Made by a program: the position numbers and the translations under genes
DNA from: JAGWRA01 sp963711505
GTDB taxonomy: Bacteria; Acidobacteriota; Vicinamibacteria; Vicinamibacterales; CAVVIG01
Reading direction: 5' to 3'
Assembly (NCBI GenBank): GCA_963711505.1
Contig: CAVQEJ010000001.1
Span: 310,001 to 374,000 of the forward strand
Length of the DNA: 64,000 nt
Shown here: in pieces, positions 22,706 through 32,831 of the stretch
Layout of the letters: each line of letters opens with the position of its first letter
Numbering within the stretch: the first letter of the stretch is position 1
Notes under the pieces: model-generated
What the model saw: the letters and a program-made list of their open reading frames with translations, nothing else
Told to the model about the DNA's origin: nothing
Databases searched by the model: none

Positions 22706-24537
22706 ATGAACACTGATCTTCAGCAGGTGCTCCAGCGGTACCTGGGGCTACAAGACCTTCCGGCCGCTGCAGCACGAAGCGATGGAGGCGGTCCTCGCGC
22801 GGCGCGACTCGCTGCTCGTCCTGCCGACGGGCGGCGGCAAGTCGCTCTGCTTCCAGGCGCCGGCCCTGGTGCGCCCGGGACTCGGCGCTCGTCGTCTCGC
22901 CGCTCATCTCGCTGATGAAGGATCAGGTCGACACGCTGGTCGGCAACGGCGTGGCGGCGGCCTGCTTCAACAGCTCGCTGTCGTCGGACGAGAAGGCGTC
23001 GGTGTCGGCCGGCATCCGCGAGGGGCGTTACCGGCTGCTGTACGTCTCGCCCGAGCGGCTCGTGGGCGAAGGGGGCGACAGCTTTCTCGCGCGGCTGTCG
23101 CCGGCCAACGTGACGTTCATCGCGGTCGACGAGGCGCACTGCATCAGCCAGTGGGGGCACGACTTCCGGCCGGAGTACCGGCAGCTGGGCGCCCTGCGGG
23201 CGCAGTTCCCGAACGTCAGCCTGCACGGCTACACGGCGACGGCCACCGCGCGCGTGCGGCGCGACATCGCCGCGCAGCTCGGCCTGCGCGAGCCGCTCGA
23301 GCTGGTCGGCTCGTTCGACCGGCCGAATCTCGTCTACCGCGTGCTGCCGCGGATGAACCTGAAGCGGCAGATCCAGGACATCCTCGGCCGTCACGCCGGG
23401 CAGGCCGGCATCATCTATTGCACGTCGCGGCGCGAGGTCGACGCGCTCGCCGCCTGGCTCGTCGAGATCGGCGTCCGGGCCCGGCCGTACCATGCGGGGC
23501 TGGCGGACGCGGACCGGCATCGCAACCAGGACGCGTTCCTGAACGAACAGGCCGACGTCGTCGTCGCCACGGTGGCGTTCGGCATGGGCATCGATCGGTC
23601 GGACGTCCGGTTCGTCGTGCACGCCGGTGCGCCGCAGTCGCTCGAACACTACCAGCAGGAATCGGGGCGCGCGGGCCGCGACGGCCTCGAGGCCGAGTGC
23701 GTGCTGATCTGCTCGGCGGCCGACTTCATGAAGTGGCGGGTGATGCTCGAGCGGAACGGCGAGTGGAGCGACGCGCGGCGGCAGCTGCTGCGCGACATGG
23801 AGCGCTACGCCGCCGGGGTCGGCTGCCGCCACTCGCACCTGGTCGGCTACTTCGGCGAGCGGTTCCAGCGCGACGACTGCGGCGCCTGCGACTACTGCCT
23901 GGGCGAGCTCGAGGCGATCGACGAGCCGGTCGTCGTCGCGCGCAAGATCCTGTCGTGCGTGGCGCGCGTCGGCCAGCGGTTCGGCGCCGCACACGTCGCC
24001 AACGTGCTCTGCGGCAGCGCCGCGGAGAACGTGACGACGCGCGGCCATCACGAATTGAGCACGTTCGGGCTGCTGAAGGAGGCGTCGGTCGCCGAGGTGC
24101 GGGCGTACATCGAGCAGCTGCTCGCCGAAGGCCTGCTGCGCCAGACCGACGACCAGTATCCCGTGCTCGCGCTCACCGAGGACGGCGTGGCGCTGCTCCG
24201 GGACGGCGGGCACCGCGCCGACCTGGCGCTGGCGCGCCAGCGCCGGCCGCCGAAGGGCGTGAAGGAGCGGGGCCCGCGCCGGTCGCGCGTCGAGGCCGAA
24301 TCGTGGCAGGACGTCGACCGCGACCTGTTCGAGGAGCTGCGGGCGCTGCGCCTGGCCCTGGCGCGCGAGCGCGGCGTGCCGCCCTACGTCATCTTTCACG
24401 ACACCACGCTGCGCGAGATGGCGCGCCTGAAGCCCGACTCCCTCGACGCCCTGCGCGCCGTGTACGGCGTCGGCGCGCGCAAGGCCGAGGACGTCGGCGA
24501 GACGTTCCTGGCCGCGATCCGCGCCAGCGCCGGATGA
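22706..24537 (+). CDS. recQ: ATP-dependent DNA helicase RecQ, two frameshifts
   Basis: After removal of one inserted base near 22747 and one near 22884, the protein runs about 610 residues from MNTDLQQVLQRYLG to FLAAIRASAG. It contains Walker A PTGGGKS, the DEAHC box, SGRAGRDG (motif VI), a zinc-binding site in GCRHSHLVGYFG and CGACDYC, a winged-helix RQC region (LSCVARVGQRFGAAHVANVL) and a C-terminal HRDC domain (LRALRLALARERGVPPYVIF). This is the full RecQ layout for recombination and fork repair. The recQ stop is shared with the next ATG. The insertions are probably consensus errors, since all motifs are intact. Confidence 0.93.
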
Positions 24538-25121
24538 GCATGAAGCGCGTCTGCGTCTTCTGCGGATCGAGCATGGGCGCGCGCCCCGAGTACCGGCGCG
24601 CCGCCGTCGAGCTCGGCACGACCCTGGCGGGCCGCGGCATCGAGCTCGTGTACGGCGGCGGCAACGTCGGCCTGATGGGCGAGCTGGCCGACGCCGCCCT
24701 CGCGCAGGGCGGCCGCGTGATCGGCGTCATCCCCGAGGCGCTCGTCGCGCGCGAAGTCGGGCACGACGGCCTCACCGACCTGCGCGTGGTCGGATCGATG
24801 CACGAACGGAAGGCGATGATGGCCGACCTCGCCGACGGCTTCATCGCGCTGCCCGGCGGCTTCGGCACGCTCGACGAGTACTGCGAGATCCTCACCTGGG
24901 CGCAGCTCGGCCTGCACGCGAAGCCGTGCGGCATCCTCAACGTCCAGGGCTATTTCGACCCGCTGCTGGATTTGTTCGACCGGGCCGTGGCGGAACAGTT
25001 CGTCCGCCCGGCCCACCGCGGGATAATCCTCGTCGAACGGACGATCGATGCCCTGCTGGCGCGGATGGCCGACTACCGGTCGCCGATCCAGGAGAAGTGG
25101 ATCGGCCGGAACGAACGATGA
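24534..25121 (+). CDS. LOG family nucleotide phosphoribohydrolase
   Basis: The 195-residue protein has the LOG signatures VCVFCGSSMGARPEY, GGGNVGLMGELADAAL, HERKAMMADLADGFIALPGG and FGTLDEYCEILTWAQLG (PGGFGTLDE). LOG enzymes cleave the ribose 5-phosphate from cytokinin nucleotides and from other nucleoside 5-monophosphates. The start overlaps recQ (ATGA) and the stop overlaps the next gene (ATGA), so the three genes are likely co-translated. ATG 24540 is an alternative start. Intact. Confidence 0.92.
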   Translation: MSMKRVCVFCGSSMGARPEYRRAAVELGTTLAGRGIELVYGGGNVGLMGELADAALAQGGRVIGVIPEALVAREVGHDGLTDLRVVGSMHERKAMMADLADGFIALPGGFGTLDEYCEILTWAQLGLHAKPCGILNVQGYFDPLLDLFDRAVAEQFVRPAHRGIILVERTIDALLARMADYRSPIQEKWIGRNER

Positions 25122-25961
25122 CGACCTGCTGGACGCTCCTGTTGCTCGCCGGCCTGTCGCCGGGACCGGCACCGGCCGCCGCCGCGCCCCGTCCCACGGT
25201 CGCGACGCCGCACGCGGCGAAGCCGTCCGCGCATCCGGCTCCGGCTGCCGCCGATGTCATCGTGACCGACCGGCCCGGATTCACCGCGGCGACGAGCACG
25301 GTCGGGCGGAACCACGTGCAGTTCGAGACCGGCTACACCTTCACGCAATCGACGGCCGCGTCCCGGACGCACTCGTTTCCCGAAGCACTGCTGCGCGTCG
25401 GACTCTTCAGGAACTGGTTCGAAGTCAGGATCGCGCAGGACTTCGTCAGCACCACGGGTTCCGGGCCGTCGCGCGTGACGGGCGCCGGCGATCTCTACGT
25501 CGGCACGAAGATGGTCCTCAGCCACCAGTCCGGCGCCGTTCCCGACAGCGCCGTGCTCGTGCAGGGGACGCTGCCGACGGGAACGGCGGCCGTGTCGGCC
25601 GGGCGCATCCTGCCGTCGATTGACTACGTGTACAGCTGGGCCGTGAGCCCGGTCTGGTCGGTGACGGGCGGCACGCAGGTCGGCCCGGACCGTCGATGCG
25701 TCGAATCGCCCCTACGTGCAGACCGCGCAGTCGCTGGCCATCGGCCGTTCGCTGACGCCCGCGCTGGCCGCCTTCTTCGAGTGGTACGCGCTGTTCGGAT
25801 CCGGCTCGCACGCGTCCGGCATCGGACCGCAGCACTACTTCGATACCGGACTGACATGGCGGTCGCGGGCGACCGTGCAGTTCGACGTGCGGTTCGGCAC
25901 CGGATTGAACCGCCGGGCCGACGACTTCTATGCCGGGGCGGGCGTGGCGTTCCGCCACTGA
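25118..25961 (+). CDS. Outer-membrane transporter-like beta-barrel protein, one frameshift
   Basis: A signal peptide (MTTCWTLLLLAGLSPGPAPA) is followed by alternating beta-barrel strands: HVQFETGYTFTQ, LRVGLFRNWFEVRIAQDF, GAGDLYVGTKMVLS, VLVQGTLPTGTAAV and VQFDVRFGTGLNRRADDFYA with a C-terminal aromatic-poor FRH. It resembles the transporter family found in the phenol MetA pathway. Near 25690 one inserted C breaks the frame; removing it links GTQVGPD to VDASNRPYVQTAQSLAIGRS. About 280 residues. Coupled to the LOG gene through ATGA. Confidence 0.7.
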
Positions 25962-26034
25962 GGCGCGCGGCGGCGCGACGTGTCACGACACGCGACGCCG
26001 CACCGGGCCTGCCGCAAGAGGAAAGGAGATCGAG

Positions 26035-26865
26035 GTGTCACCGCGAGCCGACGGCGTCGACCGTCACTACGGATCCAGCGATATCAGCGCGCGGATCGTC
26101 GCCGCCGTGCGCGCGGCCGGTCTCGATCCGGAGAAGATCTCACGCGACGACCTCGCATCGTTCGACGAGTTCCATACGGGCGGACGAGCGTCGACGCGCG
26201 AGCTCGCGCAGCTCGCGGGGCTGCACGAGGGGCAGGAGGTGCTCGACATCGGCAGCGGCATCGGCGGGCCGGCCCGCACGCTCGCGGCCGAGTTCGGCTG
26301 TCGCGTGACGGGGCTCGACGTCACGGAGGCCTTCTGCCGCGCGGCGACCATGCTGACCGACTGGCTCCGGCTGCAGGACCGCGTCACGTTTCGTCACGGC
26401 GACGCCCTGGACATGCCGTTCGCCGACGCGGCGTTCGACGTCGCCTGGTCGCAGAACTCGATGATGAACATCGAGGACAAGGCGACGTTGTTCCGGGAAG
26501 TCCATCGCGTGCTCCGGCCCGGCGGGCTCTTCGCCTTCGACGTCATCCTGGCCGGCCCGACGCCCGGCATGCACTTCCCGACGTTCTGGGCCTCGTCGCC
26601 GTCGCTGAACTTCCTGGTTCCGCCCGCCGAATTGCGGCAACTGCTGGAGGAGGCCGGCTTCGTGGTCCGCGACTGGATCGATCAGACCGCCGCACGCCTC
26701 GAGAGTGCGAAGCGCCGCCAGGAGAAGGCCGCCGAACCGGGCCCTGTTCTGGGCCGCGAGGTGATCGTCACCGAGGACGTTCCGTTGAAGATCGAGAATT
26801 CCGTCCGCAATACCGAAGAGGGGCACACCCTCGCCGTCCGCGTGATCGCCGCACGGCCCGCCTGA
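26035..26865 (+). CDS. Class I SAM-dependent methyltransferase
   Basis: The 276-residue protein has motif I VLDIGSGIGGPARTLA, the acidic VTGLDVTEAFCRAA, FRHGDALDMPFADAAFD and SMMNIEDKATLFREVHRVLR followed by PGGLFAFDV. It resembles sarcosine/dimethylglycine-type and other small-molecule N- or C-methyltransferases. GTG 26035 is chosen because AAGGAG lies nine bases upstream (GAAAGGAGATCGAG). It is followed by a palindrome-bearing spacer. Substrate unknown. Confidence 0.85.
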   Translation: MSPRADGVDRHYGSSDISARIVAAVRAAGLDPEKISRDDLASFDEFHTGGRASTRELAQLAGLHEGQEVLDIGSGIGGPARTLAAEFGCRVTGLDVTEAFCRAATMLTDWLRLQDRVTFRHGDALDMPFADAAFDVAWSQNSMMNIEDKATLFREVHRVLRPGGLFAFDVILAGPTPGMHFPTFWASSPSLNFLVPPAELRQLLEEAGFVVRDWIDQTAARLESAKRRQEKAAEPGPVLGREVIVTEDVPLKIENSVRNTEEGHTLAVRVIAARPA

Positions 26866-26905
26866 GGATGACGGCCGCCGCTGGCCGCCGCCGGATCCTT
26901 CTTCG

Positions 26906-26961
26906 TAGCGGCCGAGCTTCAGCTCGGCCGACAACCCCGTCGCCCGTCGCCCGTCGCCCGA
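26906..26961. repeat. Palindrome plus CCCGTCG heptamer array
   Basis: GCGGCCGAGC and GCTCGGCCG (about 26908-26930) pair around TTCA. They are followed by CCCGTCG repeated three times plus CCCGA (26936-26961), a strict 7-base period. Confidence 0.75.
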
Positions 26962-27009
26962 ACTTTTCTGCTGCTCCACTCGTCCTGTGTATTTGTTAGA
27001 CGATGTCGA

Positions 27010-27015
27010 TATAAT
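27010..27015 (+). promoter_or_regulatory. Consensus -10 box for padR-ADOP
   Basis: TATAAT at 27010-27015 is a perfect -10 in an otherwise GC-rich spacer 48 bases before the padR GTG. No good -35 at 17 bases is seen. PadR may bind here as autoregulator. Confidence 0.5.
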
Positions 27016-27063
27016 GGCGCCCTTGACGCCCGGGCGGAACCGGGCGGGGGAGCGTGTGAGACC

Positions 27064-27402
27064 GTGGACTATCTCGGCGAATTCGAGCAACTCGTCATCC
27101 TGGCGCTGCTCCACCTCGACGACCAGGCGTACGGCGTCGCGATCCGGCGCGAGATCGAATCGCGCACGGGGCGTGAGACCGGCCTCGGCGCCGTGTACAA
27201 GACCCTGGAACGGCTGGAGGAAAAGGGACTGGTCTCGTCGCGCATCGGCGAGCCGACGCGCGAGCGGGGCGGCCGCCGGAAGAAGTACTTCAGGGCGACG
27301 CCCGCCGGCCTGCGGGCGGTCCGGCGATCGCTGCAGACGGTGACCCGGATGACGACAGGACTCGACATCCTCCGGCTCCCCGGCAACGGTTCCCGGCCGT
27401 GA
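27064..27402 (+). CDS. PadR family transcriptional regulator
   Basis: The 112-residue protein is a single PadR winged helix: GEFEQLVILALLHLDDQAYG, VAIRREIESRTGRETGLGAV, YKTLERLEEKGLVSSRIGEP then RGGRRKKYFRATPAGLRAVR. It starts at GTG 27064. It stands ten bases upstream of the ADOP permease. PadR genes beside such permeases are a hallmark of Acidobacteriota, where the regulator is thought to control the permease. Intact. Confidence 0.92.
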   Translation: MDYLGEFEQLVILALLHLDDQAYGVAIRREIESRTGRETGLGAVYKTLERLEEKGLVSSRIGEPTRERGGRRKKYFRATPAGLRAVRRSLQTVTRMTTGLDILRLPGNGSRP

Positions 27403-27412
27403 AGGTCTGCTC

Positions 27413-30091
27413 ATGACGGCATACGGAGATCCGCCCCGTCCGCCGCGTCTCGCCCGCCGCCTCCTGGAGCACGTCGTGCCGCCGGCCAGCCAGGAGTTCC
27501 TGCTCGGCGATCTGGACGAAGAATTCACCCATCACGTCGTGCCGACGCGCGGCGCGCGTGCCGGCCGCCGCTGGTACTGGTGGCAGGCGCTGCGCGCCTC
27601 GGTGGCGCTCGGACTGCGCCGCCGGCCGCACGCCGCAGGAGGCCGCACCATGTTCACCCCCTGGTCCGATCTGCGCCATGCCGTCCGCGTGCTCGTGAAG
27701 GCGCCGGCCTTCACGCTCATCGCCGTGGCCACGCTGGCGCTCGGCATCGGCGCCAACACCGCCATCTTCACCTGGCTGAAGGCGTTCGCGCTCGACCCGC
27801 TCCCCGGCGTGACCCACGCCGGGCGCCTCGTCGTGCTGACCGGCCAGAACCGCGACGGCACCGGCTGCTGCGGCGGCACGTCGTATCCCAACTACCTCGA
27901 CTACCGCGATCGCACGCACACGCTCGACGGCCTGCTCGGTTGGGAGATGGCCTCCATCAACCTGACGGTGGACGGCCGGCCGCAGCGGCTCGACGCCACG
28001 ATCGTCACCGGCAACTATTTCGACGTGCTCGGCGTGAAGCCCGCGCTGGGCCGGACGTTCGTGCCGGCCGACTACCGGACGCCCGGAACGCACCCGGTGG
28101 CGGTCATCAGCTACGGGCTCTGGCAGCGCGTTTTCGGTGGCGACCCCGGCATCGTGAACCGCCAGGTCACCATCAACGGCCATCCCTTCACCGTCATCGG
28201 GGTCGCGCCGAACGGATTCACCGGCGCGGTCATCGGTGTCGCCTTCAATCTGTTCGTGCCGGTCACCATGCAGGCCGAAGTCGCGCCGGGGCCGGATCTG
28301 CTGCACGCGCGCGGCGTCTCCTGGCTCGATCTGGTCGGCCGGCTCGCGCCGGGCGTCACGGTGGCGCAGGCCCGGGCCGAGATGAACGCCATCTCGGCGG
28401 GGATCGCTCACGACTATCCCGGCACGTACGACAACCGGACGCTCGGAGTCTACGAGCCGACCGACGCCCCCCTCGGCCTCGCGAGCGCGGCCTTCCCGGT
28501 CGTCGTCATCCTGATGATCATCGTGGGACTGGTGCTCGCCATCGCGAGCGCCAACGTGGCGAATCTGCTGCTCGCGCGCGCCCGGGGACGCCGCCGCGAG
28601 ATGGCGATCCGGCAGGCGATGGGCGCGACGCGGCTCCGGCTGGTCGCCCAGTTGCTGGTGGAGAGCGCGCTGCTGTCGGCGGTCGCCGCGCTGATCGGGC
28701 TGGTGATCGCCGTCTGGATCAGCCGCGCCATCGGATCGATTCCGTTGCCCTTCAGCGGCCAGGTGGCCTTCAACACCCGCATCGATCCCCTCGTGCTGGC
28801 CTTCACGGCGGCCATCGCCCTCGGCGCGAGCCTCGCCTTCGGCCTCGTGCCCGCGTTCCAGACCTCGCGCGTCGATCTGGTGCCGGCGCTGAAGGCCGAC
28901 CGCAACGGCCCGCCGCACGGTCGCGGGTGGCTCCGGGGCGTGCTCGTCGGCGGCCAGGTGGCGCTCTCGGTCGTCGTGCTGATCTGCGCGAGCCTCTTCC
29001 TGCGCAGCCTCTGGAACGCCCGCACCGTCGATCCGGGCTTCGACACGCGGTCGGCGCTGCTCGCATCGATTGATCTCTTCCCGAGCGGCTACACCGAGGC
29101 GACGGGCGACCAGGCCTACCGGCAGCTCCTCGAGCGGATTGGCGCCATCCCGGGCGTCGAAGGTGTGACGCTGGCCAGGCGTCCGCCGCTGACCGCGCGC
29201 GGCCCCCGCGGCGCGGGCATCGATCAGGTGGAGGGCTACCAGCCCGGGCCCGACGAGCGGCTCGGCACGCTCTACGACACGGTCGGTCCGGCGTATTTCA
29301 GAACGATGGGCATTCCTCTGCTTCGGGGGCGCGACTTCACGGATCGCGACGACGCGTCCACCCGCGACGTCGTGGTCGTGAACGCCACGATGGCCCGGAC
29401 GTTCTGGCCCGATCAGAATCCGCTCGGCCGCCACATCCGGATCGGCGATCGGTCGCTCGAGGTCATCGGGGTGGCGCGCGACGTGAAGTACCGATCGCTG
29501 TCAGAACCGCCGCGGCTGTACATGTACCTGCCGGTGTTTCAGCACTACGAGCCGGACGAGACCCTGGTCGTCCGGACCGCCGGCGCGCCGACGGCCCTCG
29601 TCGGGCCGCTCCGTCAGGCCGTGCACGCGGTCGATCCGGCGCTGCCGCTCTTCCGCGTGGTGACGATGGCGCAGCACCTGCAGGCGGCGCTGACGACGCG
29701 CCGGATCGCCGCGGCGGGTGCGGCGGCCTTCGGGCTGCTCGCGCTGCTGCTGGCGATGGTGGGGCTCTACGGCGTGGTCGCCTGTTCGGTGAGCCAGCGG
29801 ACGCACGAAATCGGTCTCCGGATGGCGCTCGGCGCGCGGCCCGCCGATGTCGTCCGCATGGTGGTCGTGCGGGCGATGCGGCCGGCGGTGGCCGGGGCCA
29901 TCGTCGGCCTCGTGGCCGCCTTCGGGGCGTCGCGCTTCGTGCGCGCGATGCTCTACGGCGTGACGCCGACCAATCCGGTGACGTTCGCCGGCGTCACGGT
30001 GGTGCTGCTCGTCGTCGCGCTCGCCGCGGCGTGGCTGCCGGCGCGCCGCGCGATGAAGGTCGACCCGGTGGACGCGCTGCGCTACGAGTAG
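27413..30091 (+). CDS. ADOP-type ABC transporter permease (MacB/FtsX-like duplication)
   Basis: The 892-residue protein starts with a permease-prefix domain (ARRLLEHVVPPASQEFLLGD, LDEEFTHHVVP), then one MacB periplasmic core between the first helix (LIAVATLALGIGANTAIFTW) and an FtsX helix bundle (VVVILMIIVGLVLAIASANV, NLLLARARGRRREMAIRQAM), then a second core and a second FtsX bundle with SQRTHEIGLRMALGARPADV, ending AMKVDPVDALRYE. This double layout is the acidobacterial duplicated orphan permease family. No ATPase gene is adjacent. It probably sits in the inner membrane and exports or senses an unknown compound under PadR control. Intact over 2.7 kb. Confidence 0.93.
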   Translation: MTAYGDPPRPPRLARRLLEHVVPPASQEFLLGDLDEEFTHHVVPTRGARAGRRWYWWQALRASVALGLRRRPHAAGGRTMFTPWSDLRHAVRVLVKAPAFTLIAVATLALGIGANTAIFTWLKAFALDPLPGVTHAGRLVVLTGQNRDGTGCCGGTSYPNYLDYRDRTHTLDGLLGWEMASINLTVDGRPQRLDATIVTGNYFDVLGVKPALGRTFVPADYRTPGTHPVAVISYGLWQRVFGGDPGIVNRQVTINGHPFTVIGVAPNGFTGAVIGVAFNLFVPVTMQAEVAPGPDLLHARGVSWLDLVGRLAPGVTVAQARAEMNAISAGIAHDYPGTYDNRTLGVYEPTDAPLGLASAAFPVVVILMIIVGLVLAIASANVANLLLARARGRRREMAIRQAMGATRLRLVAQLLVESALLSAVAALIGLVIAVWISRAIGSIPLPFSGQVAFNTRIDPLVLAFTAAIALGASLAFGLVPAFQTSRVDLVPALKADRNGPPHGRGWLRGVLVGGQVALSVVVLICASLFLRSLWNARTVDPGFDTRSALLASIDLFPSGYTEATGDQAYRQLLERIGAIPGVEGVTLARRPPLTARGPRGAGIDQVEGYQPGPDERLGTLYDTVGPAYFRTMGIPLLRGRDFTDRDDASTRDVVVVNATMARTFWPDQNPLGRHIRIGDRSLEVIGVARDVKYRSLSEPPRLYMYLPVFQHYEPDETLVVRTAGAPTALVGPLRQAVHAVDPALPLFRVVTMAQHLQAALTTRRIAAAGAAAFGLLALLLAMVGLYGVVACSVSQRTHEIGLRMALGARPADVVRMVVVRAMRPAVAGAIVGLVAAFGASRFVRAMLYGVTPTNPVTFAGVTVVLLVVALAAAWLPARRAMKVDPVDALRYE

Positions 30092-30200
30092 GCCCTTGGG
30101 GAATCCGGAATCGAGCACGTAGAATCAGGGCGGATCGCCCGACTGCTCATCCGCCGCGGCCCGCCCCTCGCGCGGCCGCGGTCGTCCCCGGAGACCCCGT

Positions 30201-31430
30201 GTGACCCACGAGCGGCACGTTCACTGGCACTTCGCGCCGGGCCGGCTGCAGCGCCTGCGGCTGTTCCGCCGGCGGCTGGCCGATCGGCTCGCGGCGACGT
30301 ACTGGTTTCCGCAGCTGCCGCTCGCGCTGGCGGTGGCGGGCGCCGGTCTGCTGCTGTTGTCGCTGACGTTCGGGGCGCGGTGGCACGCGCTGCTCGTCGA
30401 CTTTCCCTTCCACCTCCTGGACTTCCCGCCGGCCAGCATGCCGTTCGTGCTGGTCGGCGTCGCCATGCTCACCATGTCGGTCGGCCTGGCGTTCCGGTCG
30501 CGCTTCGCCTGGGTCGTCGTGCTCGTCCTGACGGTGACGATGATCCTCGTGCTGACGCTGCTGGGGCACGGGGCCTCTCCGCTGCTGCTCGACTACGACG
30601 CGGCGCTGCTCGTCAGCCTGCTCCTCGCGCGCCGCTACTTCAACCGGACCAGCGTCGCCGCCGGCACGCTGTTCGCCGTGGCGAGCAGCCTGCTGCTGCT
30701 CATCTACGCGGTGTTCGGCAGCTTCTACCTCGGCCAGCAGTTCTCGCCCCGCATCGACGACCTGTCGACGGCGCTCTACTACTCGATGGTGACGATGTCG
30801 ACGGTCGGCTATGGCGACATCACGCCCCAGACCGTGCGCGCGCGGCTGTTCACCGTGTCGCTGATCCTGTTCGGTGTCGCGGTGTTCGCGACGTCCATCA
30901 GCGCGATCATCGGCCCGATGGTGAGCGGCAGCCTGCAGCGCATCATGATCCAGAAGAGGACACGCATGAAGCGGAGCAACCACTACATCATCGTCGGGGC
31001 CACGGCGCTGGCCTTCAATACCTACCGCGAGTTCAAGCGGCGGAAGCAGCAGGTGACGCTGATCCTGTCGCAGGCACAGCCCGAGACCGACGACCTGGAT
31101 CCGGAGGACGTGATCATCGGCGACGCGAACAGCCTGGAGATCCTGAGGCGGGCCGACGCCGATCAGGCGCAGGCCGTGCTCGCCATGCGGGCGGACGACT
31201 CCGAGAACGCGTTCATCGTGCTGGCGGTGAAGGAGCTGAAGGGGAAGGCGAAGACCGTGGCCGCCATCAACGACAGCAAGCACGTCGAGCGGATGAAGCT
31301 CGTGCAGCCCGACATCGTGATCGCGCCGCAGGTGCTGGGCGGCGAGCTGCTGGCGATGGCGCTGAGCGGGGAGGCGATCGACGGCGACTTCGTGATGGAC
31401 CGGTTCCTGCACTTCGACCGCAGGAACTGA
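30201..31430 (+). CDS. kch: Voltage-gated-type potassium channel with RCK domain (Kch-like)
   Basis: The 409-residue protein has several N-terminal transmembrane helices (LPLALAVAGAGLLLLSLTFG, FVLVGVAMLTMSVGLAF, VVVLVLTVTMILVLTLLG), a pore loop with the K+ selectivity filter TVGYGD preceded by ALYYSMVTMS, and a cytoplasmic Rossmann-like RCK region (NHYIIVGATALAFNTYREFK, EDVIIGDANSLEILRRADAD, AVLAMRADDSENAFIVLAVK). It matches E. coli Kch in length and layout. GTG 30201 has GGAG seven bases upstream. Likely an inner-membrane K+ channel for membrane potential control. Intact. Confidence 0.9.
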   Translation: MTHERHVHWHFAPGRLQRLRLFRRRLADRLAATYWFPQLPLALAVAGAGLLLLSLTFGARWHALLVDFPFHLLDFPPASMPFVLVGVAMLTMSVGLAFRSRFAWVVVLVLTVTMILVLTLLGHGASPLLLDYDAALLVSLLLARRYFNRTSVAAGTLFAVASSLLLLIYAVFGSFYLGQQFSPRIDDLSTALYYSMVTMSTVGYGDITPQTVRARLFTVSLILFGVAVFATSISAIIGPMVSGSLQRIMIQKRTRMKRSNHYIIVGATALAFNTYREFKRRKQQVTLILSQAQPETDDLDPEDVIIGDANSLEILRRADADQAQAVLAMRADDSENAFIVLAVKELKGKAKTVAAINDSKHVERMKLVQPDIVIAPQVLGGELLAMALSGEAIDGDFVMDRFLHFDRRN

Positions 31431-31469
31431 GGCGGCAGGCGACAGGCGCCAGCCTGCCGCCTGTCGCCG
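31431..31469. repeat. Inverted heptamer array between convergent genes
   Basis: GGCGGCA GGCGACA GGCGCCA with the inverted arm GCCTGCC GCCTGTC GCC; GGCGACAGGC pairs perfectly with GCCTGTCGCC. It lies between the stops of kch and the aminotransferase and may act as a bidirectional terminator. Confidence 0.7.
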
Positions 31470-31484
31470 ACCGGTTCCTCGACG

Positions 31485-32700
31485 CTAGACCTTCACCCCG
31501 AACAGCGCCTTCATCGAATCGATGGCGCCGGTCAGTTCCGTCCGCTCGCGGGCGAAGCAGAAGCGGATGTGGCCCTCGCCGTGCGCGCCGAAGTCGGCGC
31601 CGGGGACGTTGCCGATGCGGCCGTGCGTGATGAGGTGCTCGGCCATGCGCCACGAGATCGAGTCGCCGTGGCCCGGCAGCGCCTTGCCGGCCTGCTTGTA
31701 TTCCGGCGACGACTTCCACGCCGGGTCGATCTTCACGAAGGCGTAGAAGGCCGCCTTCGGCGGCTGTCCGGTGAAGATGCCGCCGAGCTCGGCCAGCCCC
31801 TGGTAGAACAGCGTGCGGCGCGCCTCCAGCTCCTTCACGAAGCCGTCGATGCACGCCCGCCCGCCTTCGAGCGCGCCGATCCCGCCGTACTGGACGACCG
31901 ACGAGACGTTGGCCGTCGTGTAGGCGATGACCTTCTTGGCGCGATCGCGGATCACCGGATCCTTCACCGCGACGTAGCCCAGCCGGAGCCCGGTCATCGC
32001 GTACGACTTGCTGTAGGTGTAGATCGGGATCGTCCGCTCGTACATCCCCGGCAGCGACGCGATGCTGATGTGCTGCTCGCCGTCGAACAGCGATGTCCTC
32101 GTACGCCTCGTCCGAGAAGACCCAGAGGTCGCGTTCGCGCGCGATGGCGGCGATGCGCTCCAGATCGGCGCGCGTCAGGACGCCGCCGCTCGGGTTGTTC
32201 GGCGTGTTGATGTAGAGCACCTTCGTGCGCGGCGTGATCGTCTTCTCGAACTCGTCGAGGTCGTACCGCCAGCCGAGCGACTCGTGCAGCGGACAGCCGA
32301 CCGGCACGCCGTGCGCCGCCAGCACGTGCCCGACGGTGGGCGGCCACTCCGGATCGGGCACGATCACCTCGTCGCCCGGCTCGAGCAGCGCCTGCATGAC
32401 GGCGTAGATGCCGTGCATGCCGCCGTTGGTCACCAGAATCTCCTCGGGGCTCTCCACCGGCGTGCCGTTCTGGTCGCGCAGCTTCTGCGCGATGAGCTCG
32501 CGCAGGCGCGGCAGGCCGTTGGTCTGCAGGTAGTGGGACCGGTTGTCGGCAATCGCCTTCGCCATCGCCGTCTTCACCGAGTCCGGGGCGTCGAAGCTGA
32601 CGTCGCCCTGGTCGAGCCGGAACGGGTCCTTGACCGAGTACATGAGGTCGCGGATGAGGGTGATGCCCGAGAGTGGAACCGAATCGAGATATTCAGCCAT
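31485..32700 (-). CDS. PLP-dependent aminotransferase class I/II, one frameshift
   Basis: The protein opens MAEYLDSVPLSGITLIRDLM and has the fold-type I aminotransferase marks TNGGMHGIYAVMQALLEPGD, INTPNNPSGGVLTRADLERI (NPSG), SDEAYEDIA and the PLP-lysine loop YTYSKSYAMTGLRLGYVAV, ending RFCFARERTELTGAIDSMK (C-terminal substrate-carboxylate Arg). Near 32088 one inserted T diverts the frame; removing it joins EDIA to FDGEQHISIASLPGMYERT. About 405 residues. Aspartate/aromatic-type aminotransferase; the exact substrate is not clear. Confidence 0.87.
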
Positions 32701-32804
32701 GGCAGGACTCGCCTCGCACGGGGAAATACGGAATACAGATCGACCGATGCCGACCGGCAATTATGACTCATCGACCGGGATCCGGCGACCCCGGACCCGT
32801 ACCG

Positions 32805-32831
32805 CCCAATCCCCTATCCCCAACCCCTATC
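32805..32831. repeat. Heptanucleotide array (CCCAATC/CCCTATC)
   Basis: CCCAATC CCCTATC CCCAACC CCTATC with exact 7-base period. It overlaps the stop codon of the beta-lactamase-like gene. Confidence 0.75.

Noticed and set aside
22720..24399. 559-codon minus-strand ORF
   Set aside because: Antisense to recQ.
27290..29434. 714-codon antisense ORF
   Set aside because: Antisense to the intact ADOP permease; composition typical of GC-driven shadow ORFs.
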